Shown: piece after piece, positions 1 through 9,366 of the stretch
How positions within the stretch are numbered: the stretch's first letter is position 1
Layout: each line of letters begins with the position of its first letter
NCBI RefSeq assembly: GCF_011386835.1
Contig: NC_088797.1
Span: 97,226,264-97,290,263, forward strand
Origin: Chrysemys picta bellii
Lineage: Eukaryota; Chordata; Testudines; Emydidae
DNA: 64,000 nt
Reading direction: 5' to 3'
Made by a program: the position numbers and the translations under genes
Notes under the pieces: generated by a model
The model's database searches: none
What the model was told of the DNA's origin: nothing
What the model saw: only the letters and a program-made list of their open reading frames with translations

Positions 1-490
1 CACTTCAGTTTGAGATATTGGATCACAATTTAGATCTTTCTTATTAAATTCCCTACACTGACTAACATGCTGTCACTGGTAGAGTGTTTGACAGTTTACA
101 TTACCTGCAGACAGGAGCTTGTGCCAATTCAATTAAGCAAGATTAATTCTAGAACTGACAATGCATAAATATTTTCACATTACACCTGGCCTCATTGGCA
201 GTACTTGCCCTATGACTACCTTTAGAGGAGATAACAATTCTTTAGTCTCCTGGGCAGAAAGTGAAATTAAGAAGGTGAAAGAAAAAAAACGTTGTGAACC
301 GAGCATTCCCCCCAGTGTCATCCAATTCTGTCCTGTTTTTTTCCATTTATTTATTCAGACTAAACATCTCTCTCTTTTGCATATCAGAGAAATAAGAGGG
401 AGCTGGAAAGATTTGCTCACCAAAACGACTGTCAGACAATTGTTAGAGATAGCTTCATGATAAAGATTTATTGATGGAACGGGGCTACAT
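1..490. other. Unique sequence, nothing recognised
   Basis: AT-rich DNA with no repeat end, RNA gene or convincing coding signal. The longest open frame (161-460, plus strand) has no recognisable motif. Positions 483-490 (ggctacat) are the left target-site duplication of the element that follows. Confidence 0.5.
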
Positions 491-1154
491 CAGAGGTGGG
501 CAAACTATGGCCCGCAGGCCACATCCAGCCCACGGGACCGTCCTGCCCGGCCCTTGAGCTTCCGGCCGGGGAGGCTAGCCCCAGCCCCTCCCTCGTTGTC
601 CCCCGTCCCCTGCAGCCATGCCACCGCGCGGGCAGCGCTCTGAGTGGCGGGGTTGCACACTCCTGCTGAGCAACGCGGCAGCATGTCGGGCTCCATCTGG
701 GCAGCATGGCTGCCAGACATGCTGCTCTGAGTGGCATGGTAAGGGAGTCGGGGCCGGGAAGTTGGATAAGAGGTGGGGGTTCTGGGGGGCAGTCAGGGGA
801 CAGGGGGGGTTGGATAAGCGTGAGAATCCCAGGGGGCCTGTTGGGGTGGGGGTGTGGATAGGGGTCAGAACAGGTAGGGGACTGGGAGCGGGGGGGGGGG
901 TTGGATAGGGGGTAGGGTCCCGGGGGCGGTTAGGGGCAGGGGGTCCCAGGAGGGGGCGGTCAAGGGACAAGGAGCAGGGGGCGTTGGATGGGTTGGGGGT
1001 TCTGCGGGGGATAGTCAGGGGATGGGAAGTGGGAGGGGTCGGATAAGGGGTGGGGGCCAGGCTGTTTAGGGAGGCACAGCCTTCCCTACCAGGCCCTCCA
1101 TATCATTTTGCAACCCCAATGTGGCCCTTGGGCCAAAAAGTTTGCCCACCTCTG
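491..1154. mobile_element. Non-autonomous hAT-type DNA transposon, GC-rich
   Basis: The ends are perfect 16-bp inverted repeats: CAGAGGTGGGCAAACT at 491-506 and its reverse complement at 1139-1154. They are flanked by an 8-bp duplication, ggctacat (483-490) and gactacat (1155-1162), matching at 7 of 8 positions. A CA-starting TIR with an 8-bp duplication is the hAT signature. The 664-bp element has no transposase. Its left part is CpG-rich and its middle (about 740-1070) is a G-rich tract built from irregular GGGG/GGTTGGATA-like units. The open frames inside are products of base composition, not genes. Confidence 0.85.
740..1070. repeat. G-rich degenerate minisatellite inside the hAT element
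   Basis: The plus strand is a long run of G tracts with recurring 'ggttggata', 'gggtcagg' and 'gtcaggggac' pieces at irregular spacing. It includes a 10-base G run near 890-900. It could form G-quadruplexes on the plus strand; that is inferred from the G runs only. Confidence 0.6.
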
Positions 1155-1374
1155 GACTACATCCTGGCTTAAGTCTAATTTGTACACACTTGCTTTGGAA
1201 GGCAGTAAGATGCCAGGGACACCATAGATGACATTTATTTTCACGAACAAGACCCGGTAACAAACCAATATCTGCAATCCTGATGAGTAAAGAAAAATGC
1301 CACATCAGACTAAGCCATCACGTATTCTAGTGAAACATTCTTTCTACTGGAGTTAAATTGCTGGCACTATGTAT

Positions 1375-1575
1375 AACAGCAGCAACACTGCCTAGATCTC
1401 AAAGCACTTTACAAAGGAGGGCAATATCATTATCCCCATTTTACAAATGGGGAAACTGAAGCATGGGGCAATGATATGACTTGCCCAAGGTCAACCAGCA
1501 AGTCAGGTCAGTGTTAGGGCTGGGAACAGATCCCCAGTTAAGTGCTCTACCCATTAGGCAACACTGCCTCTCCAT
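1375..1575 (-). repeat. MIR-type SINE
   Basis: The order of blocks is that of a MIR read on the minus strand: 'caaagcactttacaaa', then 'tatccccattttacaaatgg', 'ggaaactga', 'acttgcccaaggtca' and 'ggctgggaa'. The copy is diverged and has no clear target duplication, as expected of an old amniote MIR. Confidence 0.75.
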
Positions 1576-2415
1576 TTTCAGTGGATTAACTAAACAATTT
1601 CACAAGATTATTTATTTATTTCTGTAAATTTTAAACTTGAGAGATTAAGGGTAACAAAAATGTATATTGGGACTCTTCCTCTGCCCTGATCTGCTCCCTT
1701 TGAGCCACTCAGCACAAGGAGAGAGGAAATCTCCACTAAGACATGCTGGGGATATTCCTGAGTGTGGCTGAAGCAATAGCAGGCACAGAGCTAATGGGAT
1801 GGGGGTACTAGGGACGGGGAGAGACAATGGGCTCCAGCAATCTTCAGCTTGTATATGGACCCGGGGGGTGCCAGTTATGACAACTTGCGGGCTGCTCCTT
1901 GGTATTAAGACTGGGTAAAAACCAGAAGGGAGAGAGATTCAGCTAGGATAAGCATTCAAGAGTACTGGTGATTGTCCAAGCCTTTCCTAAATTATCTGAA
2001 TCCTTTTGGTCTAGAAATTGGGCTGGGAGGTTTCCAAGGTTTCTTATGAGATTTCCAGTGCAACTTATCATCAGCAGAGTCAAGAACTACCTCACTCCAG
2101 GAATGCGATACTTCCGCTGTTAGTACTGGCCAAACCTAGAAATGATTGGGGTAGCACAAAAAACAGACGAACACACAAAAGAGTTAACCAATATATTTCA
2201 AATCCCAGCTAAAGTACAATTTGAATTTTGGGTACATGTTGGCACTGGATCTTATGTTTATCTGGGTTTCTTCACGCATGTTTGGTGGGTATGCCTTATT
2301 TGTTATTAACTGAATTTTAATGTGTCTATTTAAGACAAGAAAGACAAGATCCGATCCAGCAGTGACAGTTAAATATGCAGCATCCGTATTAATTTATCTA
2401 TGATAGTACTTATAA
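1576..2415. other. Unique sequence, nothing recognised
   Basis: No terminal repeats, RNA gene or coding signal were seen. The open frames at 1645-1827 (minus) and 2018-2212 (plus) show no motif and no codon bias. Confidence 0.4.
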
Positions 2416-2600
2416 GGCCTTCACCACCGCAGGATCTAAGTGCCCACACTTAATGCATTAACATCTTTATTATCACAACAGTCCTGGGAAGCAGGGAAGT
2501 ATGTCCATTTTACAGTTGGGAAAGTGAGGCACACAGAATGCAATTCACAAGGAGCATTCATGTGCTGAAATGCTGAGTGTTGCAATGCCTAACTATTAGG
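2416..2600 (-). repeat. MIR-type SINE, old
   Basis: This has the same block order as the MIR at 1375-1575 but is more diverged: 'tttattatcacaacagtcctgggaagcaggg', then 'tccattttacagttggg', 'gaaagtgaggcacacagaa' and 'ctaactattaggac'. It reads on the minus strand. Confidence 0.55.
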
Positions 2601-3097
2601 ACCCTCTTTCTCCAATTCCATTCATCATACTATATGGGGGATGGGGAAATCCCCATTTCTGTGAGGTTAACACAGTTGAGGATTTCCATATGCCCTGGAG
2701 CAATCTAAGGCTACATTAATGCAATGGTTGATCAGAATATATCTACCAGTATAAAGAAACAACCTGAAACCACAAAGGAGGGCAGCTACATTCCCGGGAC
2801 TCTGATCTCGCTCTCTAGCGGGCCTCAGAAATTTGGCAATCACCACTTTAGAGCTTTGAGGAAAATTGATCCTCTCCTCCCCCCATTGATTGCAAATCTT
2901 ATCACCATGCTATTTCCCTTTCATATTTCTCAGTTGAAATTTCATTCTCAAGCCCAAGGATAAAGCCTAGATGTTGGGAAGATTAATCCTATCTGAGAGA
3001 AATTGCTCAAGGAAAGAGAGTGGCACCAAATGATGGTTGATGATTTCATTTCTTAGGTGCATCAGGCGAAGAAATATTTCCTAATAAAAGCCAGAGT
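2601..3097. other. Unique sequence, nothing recognised
   Basis: Nothing identifiable apart from the start of the 12-bp duplication at 3098 that flanks the next element. An open frame at 2724-2963 (plus) has no recognisable motif. Confidence 0.4.
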
Positions 3098-3419
3098 ACA
3101 TTTACATTGTTGTATGCAATGTGTTGGTCCCAGTAGATACAAGGTGTGTGAGGTAATATCTTTTATTGGACCAACTTCTGTGGGTGAGAGACACATGCTT
3201 TGAGGCTACACAGAGCTTTTTTCCAGGTCTGGGAAAGATACTGGGAGCGAAACACAAGGTGGAACAGATTATTTAGCATAAGGAGTTAACACATATTTCA
3301 AGGGACCGTTCAAGGTGAATCGGCCTGTTAATAGCTCTCCAGTCATTGGGGAATGCGGGGCGAAGTGGTTAGTGGATTATAGATTTTTGGAAGAAGCCAT
3401 AAATCCAATGTCTCTATTC

Positions 3420-3860
3420 AGTCCATGTTTTTTTGATGTCTAGCAAAGTTATGAATTTAAGCTCCCAGGCTTGTGCTTTGAAAGTGTTCTGCAGGTTTCC
3501 TTTGAGGATGTGGGCTGAGAGATCAGATATACAGTGCTCGCTTTGTGAAAAGTGTTCCCCCACAGGTAAAATGGTGTTCTTCTCTTATCATTTTTCAGTG
3601 TGAGTTCATTTGAAAGAGTAGTGATTGTCTCATTTCACCCATGTAGTTGTTATTGGGGAATTTAGTGCACTGGTTGAGGTACCCCCTTTTTGGGAGATTG
3701 TTTGAAGGCCAGGAAAGATTTCTTTCAAGAGGTGGTCCCCATTGAGTACAGGATGTAATTGTTTGAAGATACCCATAGGGGTTCCAGTGTGGGGTGGTAG
3801 GTGACAACCAGGGGTGTGCTGTCAGAGAGGTTTTTGGGTGGCACATTCCATGATGCAATC
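3420..3860 (-). pseudogene. Penelope-like element, GIY-YIG endonuclease remnant
   Basis: The minus-strand frame at 3595-3858 ends in a segment whose spacing matches the GIY-YIG endonuclease of Penelope-like retroelements: QCTKFPNNNYMGEMRQSL, where YMGE stands where the family has Y-[IV]-G-E. A stop codon follows at 3595-3597. Beyond it, other frames still carry pieces of the C-terminal part (an 'H-F-T' block, then a block corresponding to 'hGLNRD' near 3410-3430). Compared with my memory of the family, a stretch between the reverse-transcriptase end and the endonuclease is deleted. It is dead, with stops and frameshifts. No reverse-transcriptase core is present. Confidence 0.65.
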
Positions 3861-3869
3861 TACCTATAT

Positions 3870-4175
3870 ATAAACCTTAACACACTTAAAACGCCTTCAC
3901 CAAACAAGCACATGCCACCAGAGAAGTAGATCGCATCAAGGAACGGCCACCCAAATATTCAGAGAACCTGCTTCAAAAAACCCCCAACCTCTCCAAGCTT
4001 AACATCAGAAGCAAGCTCCCCACAGACCAACTCAAAGTGGCACCAGACCCAGCCAGAACAACAGAAGCAAAACCTGCAGACATATATCCACTGCTATGAT
4101 GACCAACACCCCCGACAACACATCTTTCAAGCTCCATGGCTCCTACACATGCCTATCAAAACATGTGGCATACCC
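3870..4175 (+). pseudogene. Penelope-like element, linker between RT and endonuclease, plus strand
   Basis: This plus-strand stretch corresponds to the segment upstream of the endonuclease in the same family. It has the 'caccagagaagtagatcgca' block, the 'accaactcaaagtggcacca' block and the 'catgcctatcaaaacatgtgg' block just before the site where GIY-YIG should begin. It stops there and jumps to unrelated sequence. It carries the part that the minus-strand copy at 3420-3860 lacks, so the two pieces are complementary rather than simple duplicates. Confidence 0.55.
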
Positions 4176-4319
4176 AAGCCCGAACATCTACACTGCAGTC
4201 AAATAGCCCCTTAGCCCAAGCCCCACAAGCCTGAGTCAGCTGGGACGGGCTCTCACCAATAGAAGATGTTCCAGTAAAAGACAGCACCTTGCCGACCTTG
4301 TCTCTCCACATTTACATTG

Positions 4320-4779
4320 GTATTTGCTATTCTTTGCAAAGAGAAACAGTCCATGTGACCGAAATAGACCAATGTAAGGTCTCCAGCATCCTTCGCCGTA
4401 GCCAAGAAGATTCTCCTAGCAGAAAAACAAATGGTACTCTGAGGTGCAAGCTGAAGGCTGAATTTAGGGGACAGTGCTGCCTGGTGGGAGGATTCTTTAC
4501 TCCTCCCCAACTCCTACCCCAGCTCCCACAGGAATATCCCTCAGTCTACTGCTCACACTGGGCACAACATCACTGAATTTCAATCTTTATTGTTCTACTA
4601 GAAAATAGTTCCTTCAGCTGGTGTACCCGTGAAGAGATTAGTTTTATGAATTTCCCAGCAGATCGAAGGCACCTGCCTTTTACATATGAACTAGTCAAGG
4701 ACTTAATAAAGAGACACACACACCCCTTCTTCTGTCAAGGAAATAGTTGTGGATGTAAGATATTATTTGTCATTATAGA
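4320..4779. other. Unique sequence, nothing recognised
   Basis: No repeat ends or coding signal were seen. Overlapping open frames on both strands at 4253-4576 have no recognisable motif. Confidence 0.35.
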
Positions 4780-5005
4780 TGGTCAGAACATGTTAAGTCT
4801 TTTCCATGAAGGAATGAAAATTTTGCTTTTTAAAAATGTTTCAGGTTTTTTATTTTAAAAAGTGTTTTCAGTTTAACAATTTTTGAAAGCCACAAATTTA
4901 TTTTTCATAAAAATAACAAAATTCATAACTTTTTCTTGTAGAAAAATGAGCATTTTTAATAAAAAAATACTTTAAAGTTAAAAAAATTTCAACCACCTCT
5001 AACTG
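4780..5005. repeat. AT-rich AAATTTT-type interspersed repeat
   Basis: Dense alternation of AAAA/TTTT words ('aaaattttgc', 'tttttaaaaatgtttcag', 'aaaaaaatttcaaccacctc'). It resembles the stretches at 8405-8760 and 52835-53130, which share words such as 'aaaatgtttc' and 'ttttgaaa'. This looks like one diverged AT-rich family rather than chance composition. No ends could be set. Confidence 0.4.
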
Positions 5006-6839
5006 ACATGTAATGGGGCTGGGTGTAATCACTGGATGGGTTTGTCATGATAATTTAGGGGGCAACTCATGGATAAATCAATGAAAATTTGTATTTAAAT
5101 GACAGATTTTTACCTAAAGCTGTGATGATTTTTCTCTGTTTTCACTTGGCTTCCTGCCCCAGCGTGCTCTTTATAGATAGTCTAATGGCTTGCCTCTGCA
5201 TGTCTTCTGCTGGAACCTGGAGTACAGGCAGCCTCAGCAACACGCCAGCTGCACATCACCATCGTGTTCCAGGGCGGTAAGGGGACCCAGACTACAGCCC
5301 CTGCCAAGGCCAGTTCGCCTGTCAAAGGTGATGATGACAAAACCAACACCTAAGGTTTTCAAAAATCAAAAGCCATGTGCTTTTTCACACAAGTTGTAGC
5401 CAACTCCAAACTCTCTCTACAGTTTTACATTACTTTGCCTATCACTTTTTTTATATAAACTAACCAATTTCGTAATCAGGAGTCATTCAGGGCTGTTGGG
5501 GTCAATCTACACTACAGAAACATCTGAGTCAGAGTAACAGCTACACAACCTGGTTAAATTTGTAAGGTAGGTGGGATCTTCCATTCATCAGGGTAAATCC
5601 TTGCTCTTGTCCAAAGTTTCAGCTCAGTTATATGGCCTGATTACAGCACCACTAGGGACTGTTCATAGCAAATTTTAAGTGTGTTATAACCAAGGCAAAT
5701 GACTGTCTAGAGGACCTCAAATACTCATTTCTCTTAGGCAAAATTGAGCTTTATTGATATAGTTTATTCCAGACCAAAGAGAAATTAGCTATATTGGCAA
5801 TAGTGCAGTTTTACTAGTATAGTTGTGTCTATAGGCACAACTATGTCAGTCAGAGATCCCATCACTGCACACCCCTGGCTGGCACGGGTTTGTAGTGTGG
5901 GGCTGGCCTTAATGAATACTACAGCAGACATACTGCTGTATGCTGCTGAATATCGGCAGATTGTTAATGAAGATAAAGGGCACAATCATTTACAAATTGC
6001 ATCCTATTTTACATGTGATGGGGTAAATACTCTCTCTGCAGGCAGAGGAGATCTATGGAACAGATTCACAATTTAGATTTCAAGTGTGAAGACCATGAAT
6101 AAAACGTTCAGATTCCTGAAAACAAAAGGTCACAACCCTTAGTGAAAACAGAGAAATCCAATTACAGAATCTTTGTTGTTCGTCAAAATAGGGCAGAATG
6201 GTAATCTGGGAGCACTCTGGACATGCTTCTTACAGCTTCTCCTTGCCCCCAGCCCATTTTAAAATAATTTTTAAGGCAAGAGAATACGGTCACACTTAAA
6301 TAAGAAGTCCTCTCTTCTGAGATCTGTTTGCACAATGGTGCAGCGGGGATCTTTATCACTGCTGCCCCTAGTGCCAACAAGATCAAGTATAGCAGTTTTA
6401 CGTTGCAGTAGCAAGCACCAGTAGTGTGGTTGCTAAAACAGATAAATAGGATACAAGGCTGAGGCAATAAAAACATGTCAATGAACTATGATTTACCCTG
6501 CTTCTCCTGCTGAACTCCTGCTCGCTGAGTGACCTGATGTTATCTACTGCCTTCCGACTCAGTGTAATTTCTGGTTGTGATTATACCATTTAAGGGCCTT
6601 AAATATTGGAAATGATTTTGGTCAGGTGACAATAGGGAAGACGCACTTTGAAAGCAAAAAAAACTTTTGTTCCAGACTGTCAGCAACATAAAGGCAGCCT
6701 GCATGTTAATTGCATGAAGTGTATTTTCCAGGCCTTGGAAGGAAAGCACCTACAGTTTCCGTTCATTCAACTGTTTGGAAGCATGCATTTAGCTAGACTA
6801 GAAATGATACTGCAGCAAACATGAACACAGCATTATTAA
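5006..6839. other. Unique sequence with no identified feature
   Basis: Mostly unremarkable. Near 5200-5340 there is a short region of higher GC on the plus strand that can be read as an open frame ending in acidic and lysine-rich residues, but I recognise no gene in it. Near 5735-5950 there are MITE-like words ('gtctataggcacaactatgt', 'tagtgtggggctggcctta'), too decayed to delimit. Confidence 0.3.
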
Positions 6840-7045
6840 TGGTGCGTCCAGATGAAGATGACATTACAGGTTTGCAACTGGAGGAGCATCAATGTACTCT
6901 GACTGCTGAGTCAGTAATGAACCAATCCCTCAGCATGGGCTCAGGAGCTGCTCTCTTCTGGATGAGATGTAATACAGAGGTCCTGCCCCTCATGGTCATT
7001 AAATATACCACGGCTCTTTTTGCAAGAGTTTTAATTCTGTAGGTG
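6840..7045 (+). repeat. SINE body fragment related to the 5S-SINE at 11471
   Basis: 'ctgagtcagtaatgaaccaa' (from about 6907), 'gagatgtaatacagaggtcc' (from about 6964) and 'cattaaatataccacggc' appear in the same order and spacing as in the body of the 5S-headed SINE at 11471-11868. The 5S-like head is missing or beyond recognition here. The orientation is plus. Confidence 0.6.
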
Positions 7046-7231
7046 TGCTCAGCCTTGAATGAGGCACAAAGACGTGGGCCCTGATAAGAATGAATTCACG
7101 TAACAGTGCACTCGGTGACACAATGGCTGGCAATAAGCACTAGGCCTTTTAACCCTTCTTCATTTCTTAGACAAACCCATTGTGCAGTGTTACCATGCTC
7201 TGTTAAACAGGTCCATGTTCTGTCCACACGG

Positions 7232-7405
7232 TATCATAGAATCATAAAAGATTAGGGTTGGAAGAGACCTCAGGAGGTCATCTAGTCCAACCCCCTGTTC
7301 AAAGCAGGATCAACCCCAACTAAATCATCCCAGCAAGGGCTTTGTCAAGCCAGGCCTTAAAAACCTCTAAGAATGGTGATTCCATTAAAAACCTCTAAGA
7401 ATAAC
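7232..7405 (-). mobile_element. CR1 LINE 3' end, 5'-truncated
   Basis: On the minus strand the sequence ends in the CR1 tail: 'ctagatgacctcctgaggtc', then 'cttccaaccctaat', then short repeats of ATTCTATGAT type at 7232-7245. CR1 elements lack poly(A) and end in such 8-9-bp repeats. A local tandem duplication of about 28 bp ('ttaaaaacctctaagaat' at about 7357 and 7387) sits at its 5' end. It has no coding part. Confidence 0.85.
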
Positions 7406-8019
7406 TGCATTTTGGTGGGGGAAGGTTGCAGAGTTCTGGGAACCTTTGGAATGAAGGCATTATCTATATGTAAATTGGCATGCTTCCCCTGGTGATGCTA
7501 ATTGTAATTACTGTACTAGTGTTTCGCCAACATTCTCACGCATTCCATGTGTGATTTCCTCTCATGAATATGAAATACAATTCACTTTTCTACAGCACGC
7601 TGCCATTATTCACAGTGTCAAGTACTCAGAGAAAAATTAAAATTGTTTCAATATTTTACTATTTGGGGATTTTCAGCTGCAAAGAAATCTCATTACTTAA
7701 TCAGGTTTTAAAAAGAAAGCTTTTAATTAAAGAAAAAAAGGTAAAAATCATTTTTGTAAAATCAGTATGGAAATTAACCTTACAGGGTAATGAAACTTAA
7801 AGAGCTTAGAGGACTCCCCTGTAGTGTTAGGTTCAAAGTACAGCAAACAAAGATAAACACTCTAGTAAAAGGTACATTTACAAGTTGAGAAAACAAAGGA
7901 AAACTAACACGCCTTGCCTGGCTATTTACTTACAAGTTTGAAATAGGAGAGACTTGTTTAGAAAGATGTGGAGAACCTGGATTGATGTCTTGTTCCTTTC
8001 AGTCCCGAGAACTTAAAGG
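7406..8019. other. Unique AT-rich sequence, nothing recognised
   Basis: An open frame at 7564-7800 (plus) is lysine- and isoleucine-rich because of AT bias and has no motif. Confidence 0.35.
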
Positions 8020-8112
8020 TGCAACAGAGGGTCCTGTGGCACCTTTAAGACTAACAGAAGTATTGGGAGCATAAGCTTTCATGGGTAAGAACCTCACTTC
8101 TTCAGATGCAAG
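8020..8112 (-). mobile_element. Retroelement 3' tail, probably Penelope-like
   Basis: The segment contains 'ggtcctgtggcacctttaag', 'actaacagaagtattggg' and 'taagaacctcacttcttcag'. I recall this as the 3' end of an abundant turtle retroelement, read on the minus strand. Assignment to the Penelope-like group is from memory. No coding sequence remains. Confidence 0.55.
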
Positions 8113-8284
8113 TGGGGGAGAGTGTCTCTTATGATTAATAAAGAGGGCTTGAGAGACAGAGCTATGGATGCCAAATTCAATCCTTGCATAAGTAGTTATA
8201 ACACCATTGAAGACAGAGGAGTCACACGTGCTTATACCAGAGCTAAACTTACTTAATTCTATTTATGACTCTGTTTTACTGTCT

Positions 8285-8400
8285 GAATTTAGGCAAATAA
8301 TTTAATCTCCCTGTGCCTCACTTGGTCCACCTGTAAAAAAGATACCGAACCATCTCTGAAAAGCACTGCAGGATTACAGCTGTGCAGAAAACAGTGTTCT
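8285..8400 (+). repeat. MIR-type SINE fragment
   Basis: 'aggcaaataatttaatctcc' followed by 'ctgtgcctcacttgg' and 'ctgtaaaaaagataccgaac' corresponds to the MIR core ('gcaagtcacttaacctct...ctgtgcctcag...ctgtaaaatgg') on the plus strand. Confidence 0.55.
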
Positions 8401-8404
8401 TCTC

Positions 8405-8760
8405 CCTTGAAAAATTTTTGCAGTATTGAAAAATGTTCTTGTCCTAAATTGCAATGAAAAAAATCAAAAATTTTCCTGAGCCAAAAATCTGATATTTTTA
8501 GTCAATCAAAACCTTTTGTTTCAATTTTGACCACTGTGAATTTAAAAAAAAAAAAAAAACATTTTAACCACAATTAGCTTAAGTTTCAAATTTAAAAAGT
8601 CATTTTGAACTGGCATTTGTCATTTTGATAAATTTTGACAATCACAGAACCTTTTTTAAAAAAAAAATTTGAGCAAAAACAATTGTTGAAACTGACTCTC
8701 TCACAAACAGTTTTGGTTCTGATGAAAAAAATGTTTCATCAAAAATTCCTCACCCGCTCT
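8405..8760. repeat. AT-rich AAATTTT-type interspersed repeat
   Basis: Many words of the form 'aaaaattttcc', 'gttttggttctgatgaaa' and 'aaatgtttcatcaaaaattc'. It ends at the phrase 'cctcacccgctct', which in my memory is how copies of this family finish ahead of unique DNA. An A17 run lies at about 8547-8564. Confidence 0.45.
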
Positions 8761-8977
8761 ATTTAGGATCCTTGGATGAAAGCTTTTTTTTATATAAATA
8801 CAAAATATTATTCTTACTACTGCAATGGAACACAGATATCAGTAGTGATAAAGTATGTGGTAGTTATTGCCAAATCACTAAAGGTTCCAATGAGTTTATT
8901 GAATGTTTTCACAATATAAAGTTCAGTTTCTAGTTTATGGGATGTCTCGGGTTCTTGTATAATCCAAATGTATTTAC

Positions 8978-9366
8978 CCATCCATTGCAATGTGAGGACA
9001 ATCTATATGCACTTTTTTCTCAGCTTCTACAAAATCACTGCTAATGTGAGCTGCCCATTCACACCCCACAAAGCTGACAAACTGGTCTTCCCCAGTGTTT
9101 TTCTTATATATTTGTTCCACAAAAAAAGAACGGAAATTCCATGTTTCTAAATCACCTGCTCCATTCAATCCCTGCTCAAACTGCTCTGCTGCATAGTCTG
9201 TTTTCTCATACAGAAAATAAATGATCAAAAGAAAAGTGTCACGAGTGCAGTAGCAGAAAACTGTCATAGCTTCTGGACTTAAGCTAGCTCCCAGATCTTG
9301 AACTTTGAGCTGAAATATATCTTTGCTGGTACAGCTCTTTGGTTCAGTTGGTAAGTGTTCTGGGTG
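8978..9366 (-). CDS. Unidentified open segment, possible internal exon
   Basis: I do not recognise this protein. The minus-strand frame is open for 130 codons, from just after a TAA to a TAA at 8974-8976. About a third of the codons start with G, well above what the base composition predicts, and the residues are mixed rather than AT-biased, with three Trp and several Cys, Asp and Glu. The stretch WNFRSFFVEQIYKK and the motif FVSFVGCEWAAH are typical of real protein. A donor-like GG|GTAAAT falls at 8978/8977. Acceptor-like sites 'atatatttcag' (exon from 9309) or 'aaagttcaag' (exon from 9296) lie upstream. The first in-frame ATG is at 9267. It could be an exon of a long-intron gene, an old retrocopy or a chance frame. 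No partner exon is secure. Confidence 0.3.

Larger units (their letters stand above)
3098..4319. mobile_element. Inverted double copy of a Penelope-like element, with target duplication
   Basis: The sequence acatttacattg occurs perfectly at 3098-3109 and 4308-4319 and brackets the whole unit. From the left, the element reads on the minus strand: 3' terminal sequence at 3110-3240 (the 'ttggtccaataaaagatatt' block on the minus strand), then the endonuclease coding remnant up to about 3860. From about 3870 to 4307 related sequence reads on the plus strand and ends in a diverged copy of the same 3' block (about 4250-4305). Both outer ends are therefore 3' ends. Inverted partial copies are known for Penelope-like elements. 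About 70 bp at 4176-4245 do not resemble the rest and may be a separate insertion. Confidence 0.7.

Noticed and set aside
575..970. Proline-rich minus-strand and glycine-rich plus-strand open frames
   Set aside because: They lie entirely in the G-rich part of the hAT element and reflect base composition.
5089..5399. Plus-strand frames with slightly higher GC near 5200-5340, considered as a processed pseudogene
   Set aside because: No parent gene could be recognised, and there is no poly(A) tail or flanking duplication.
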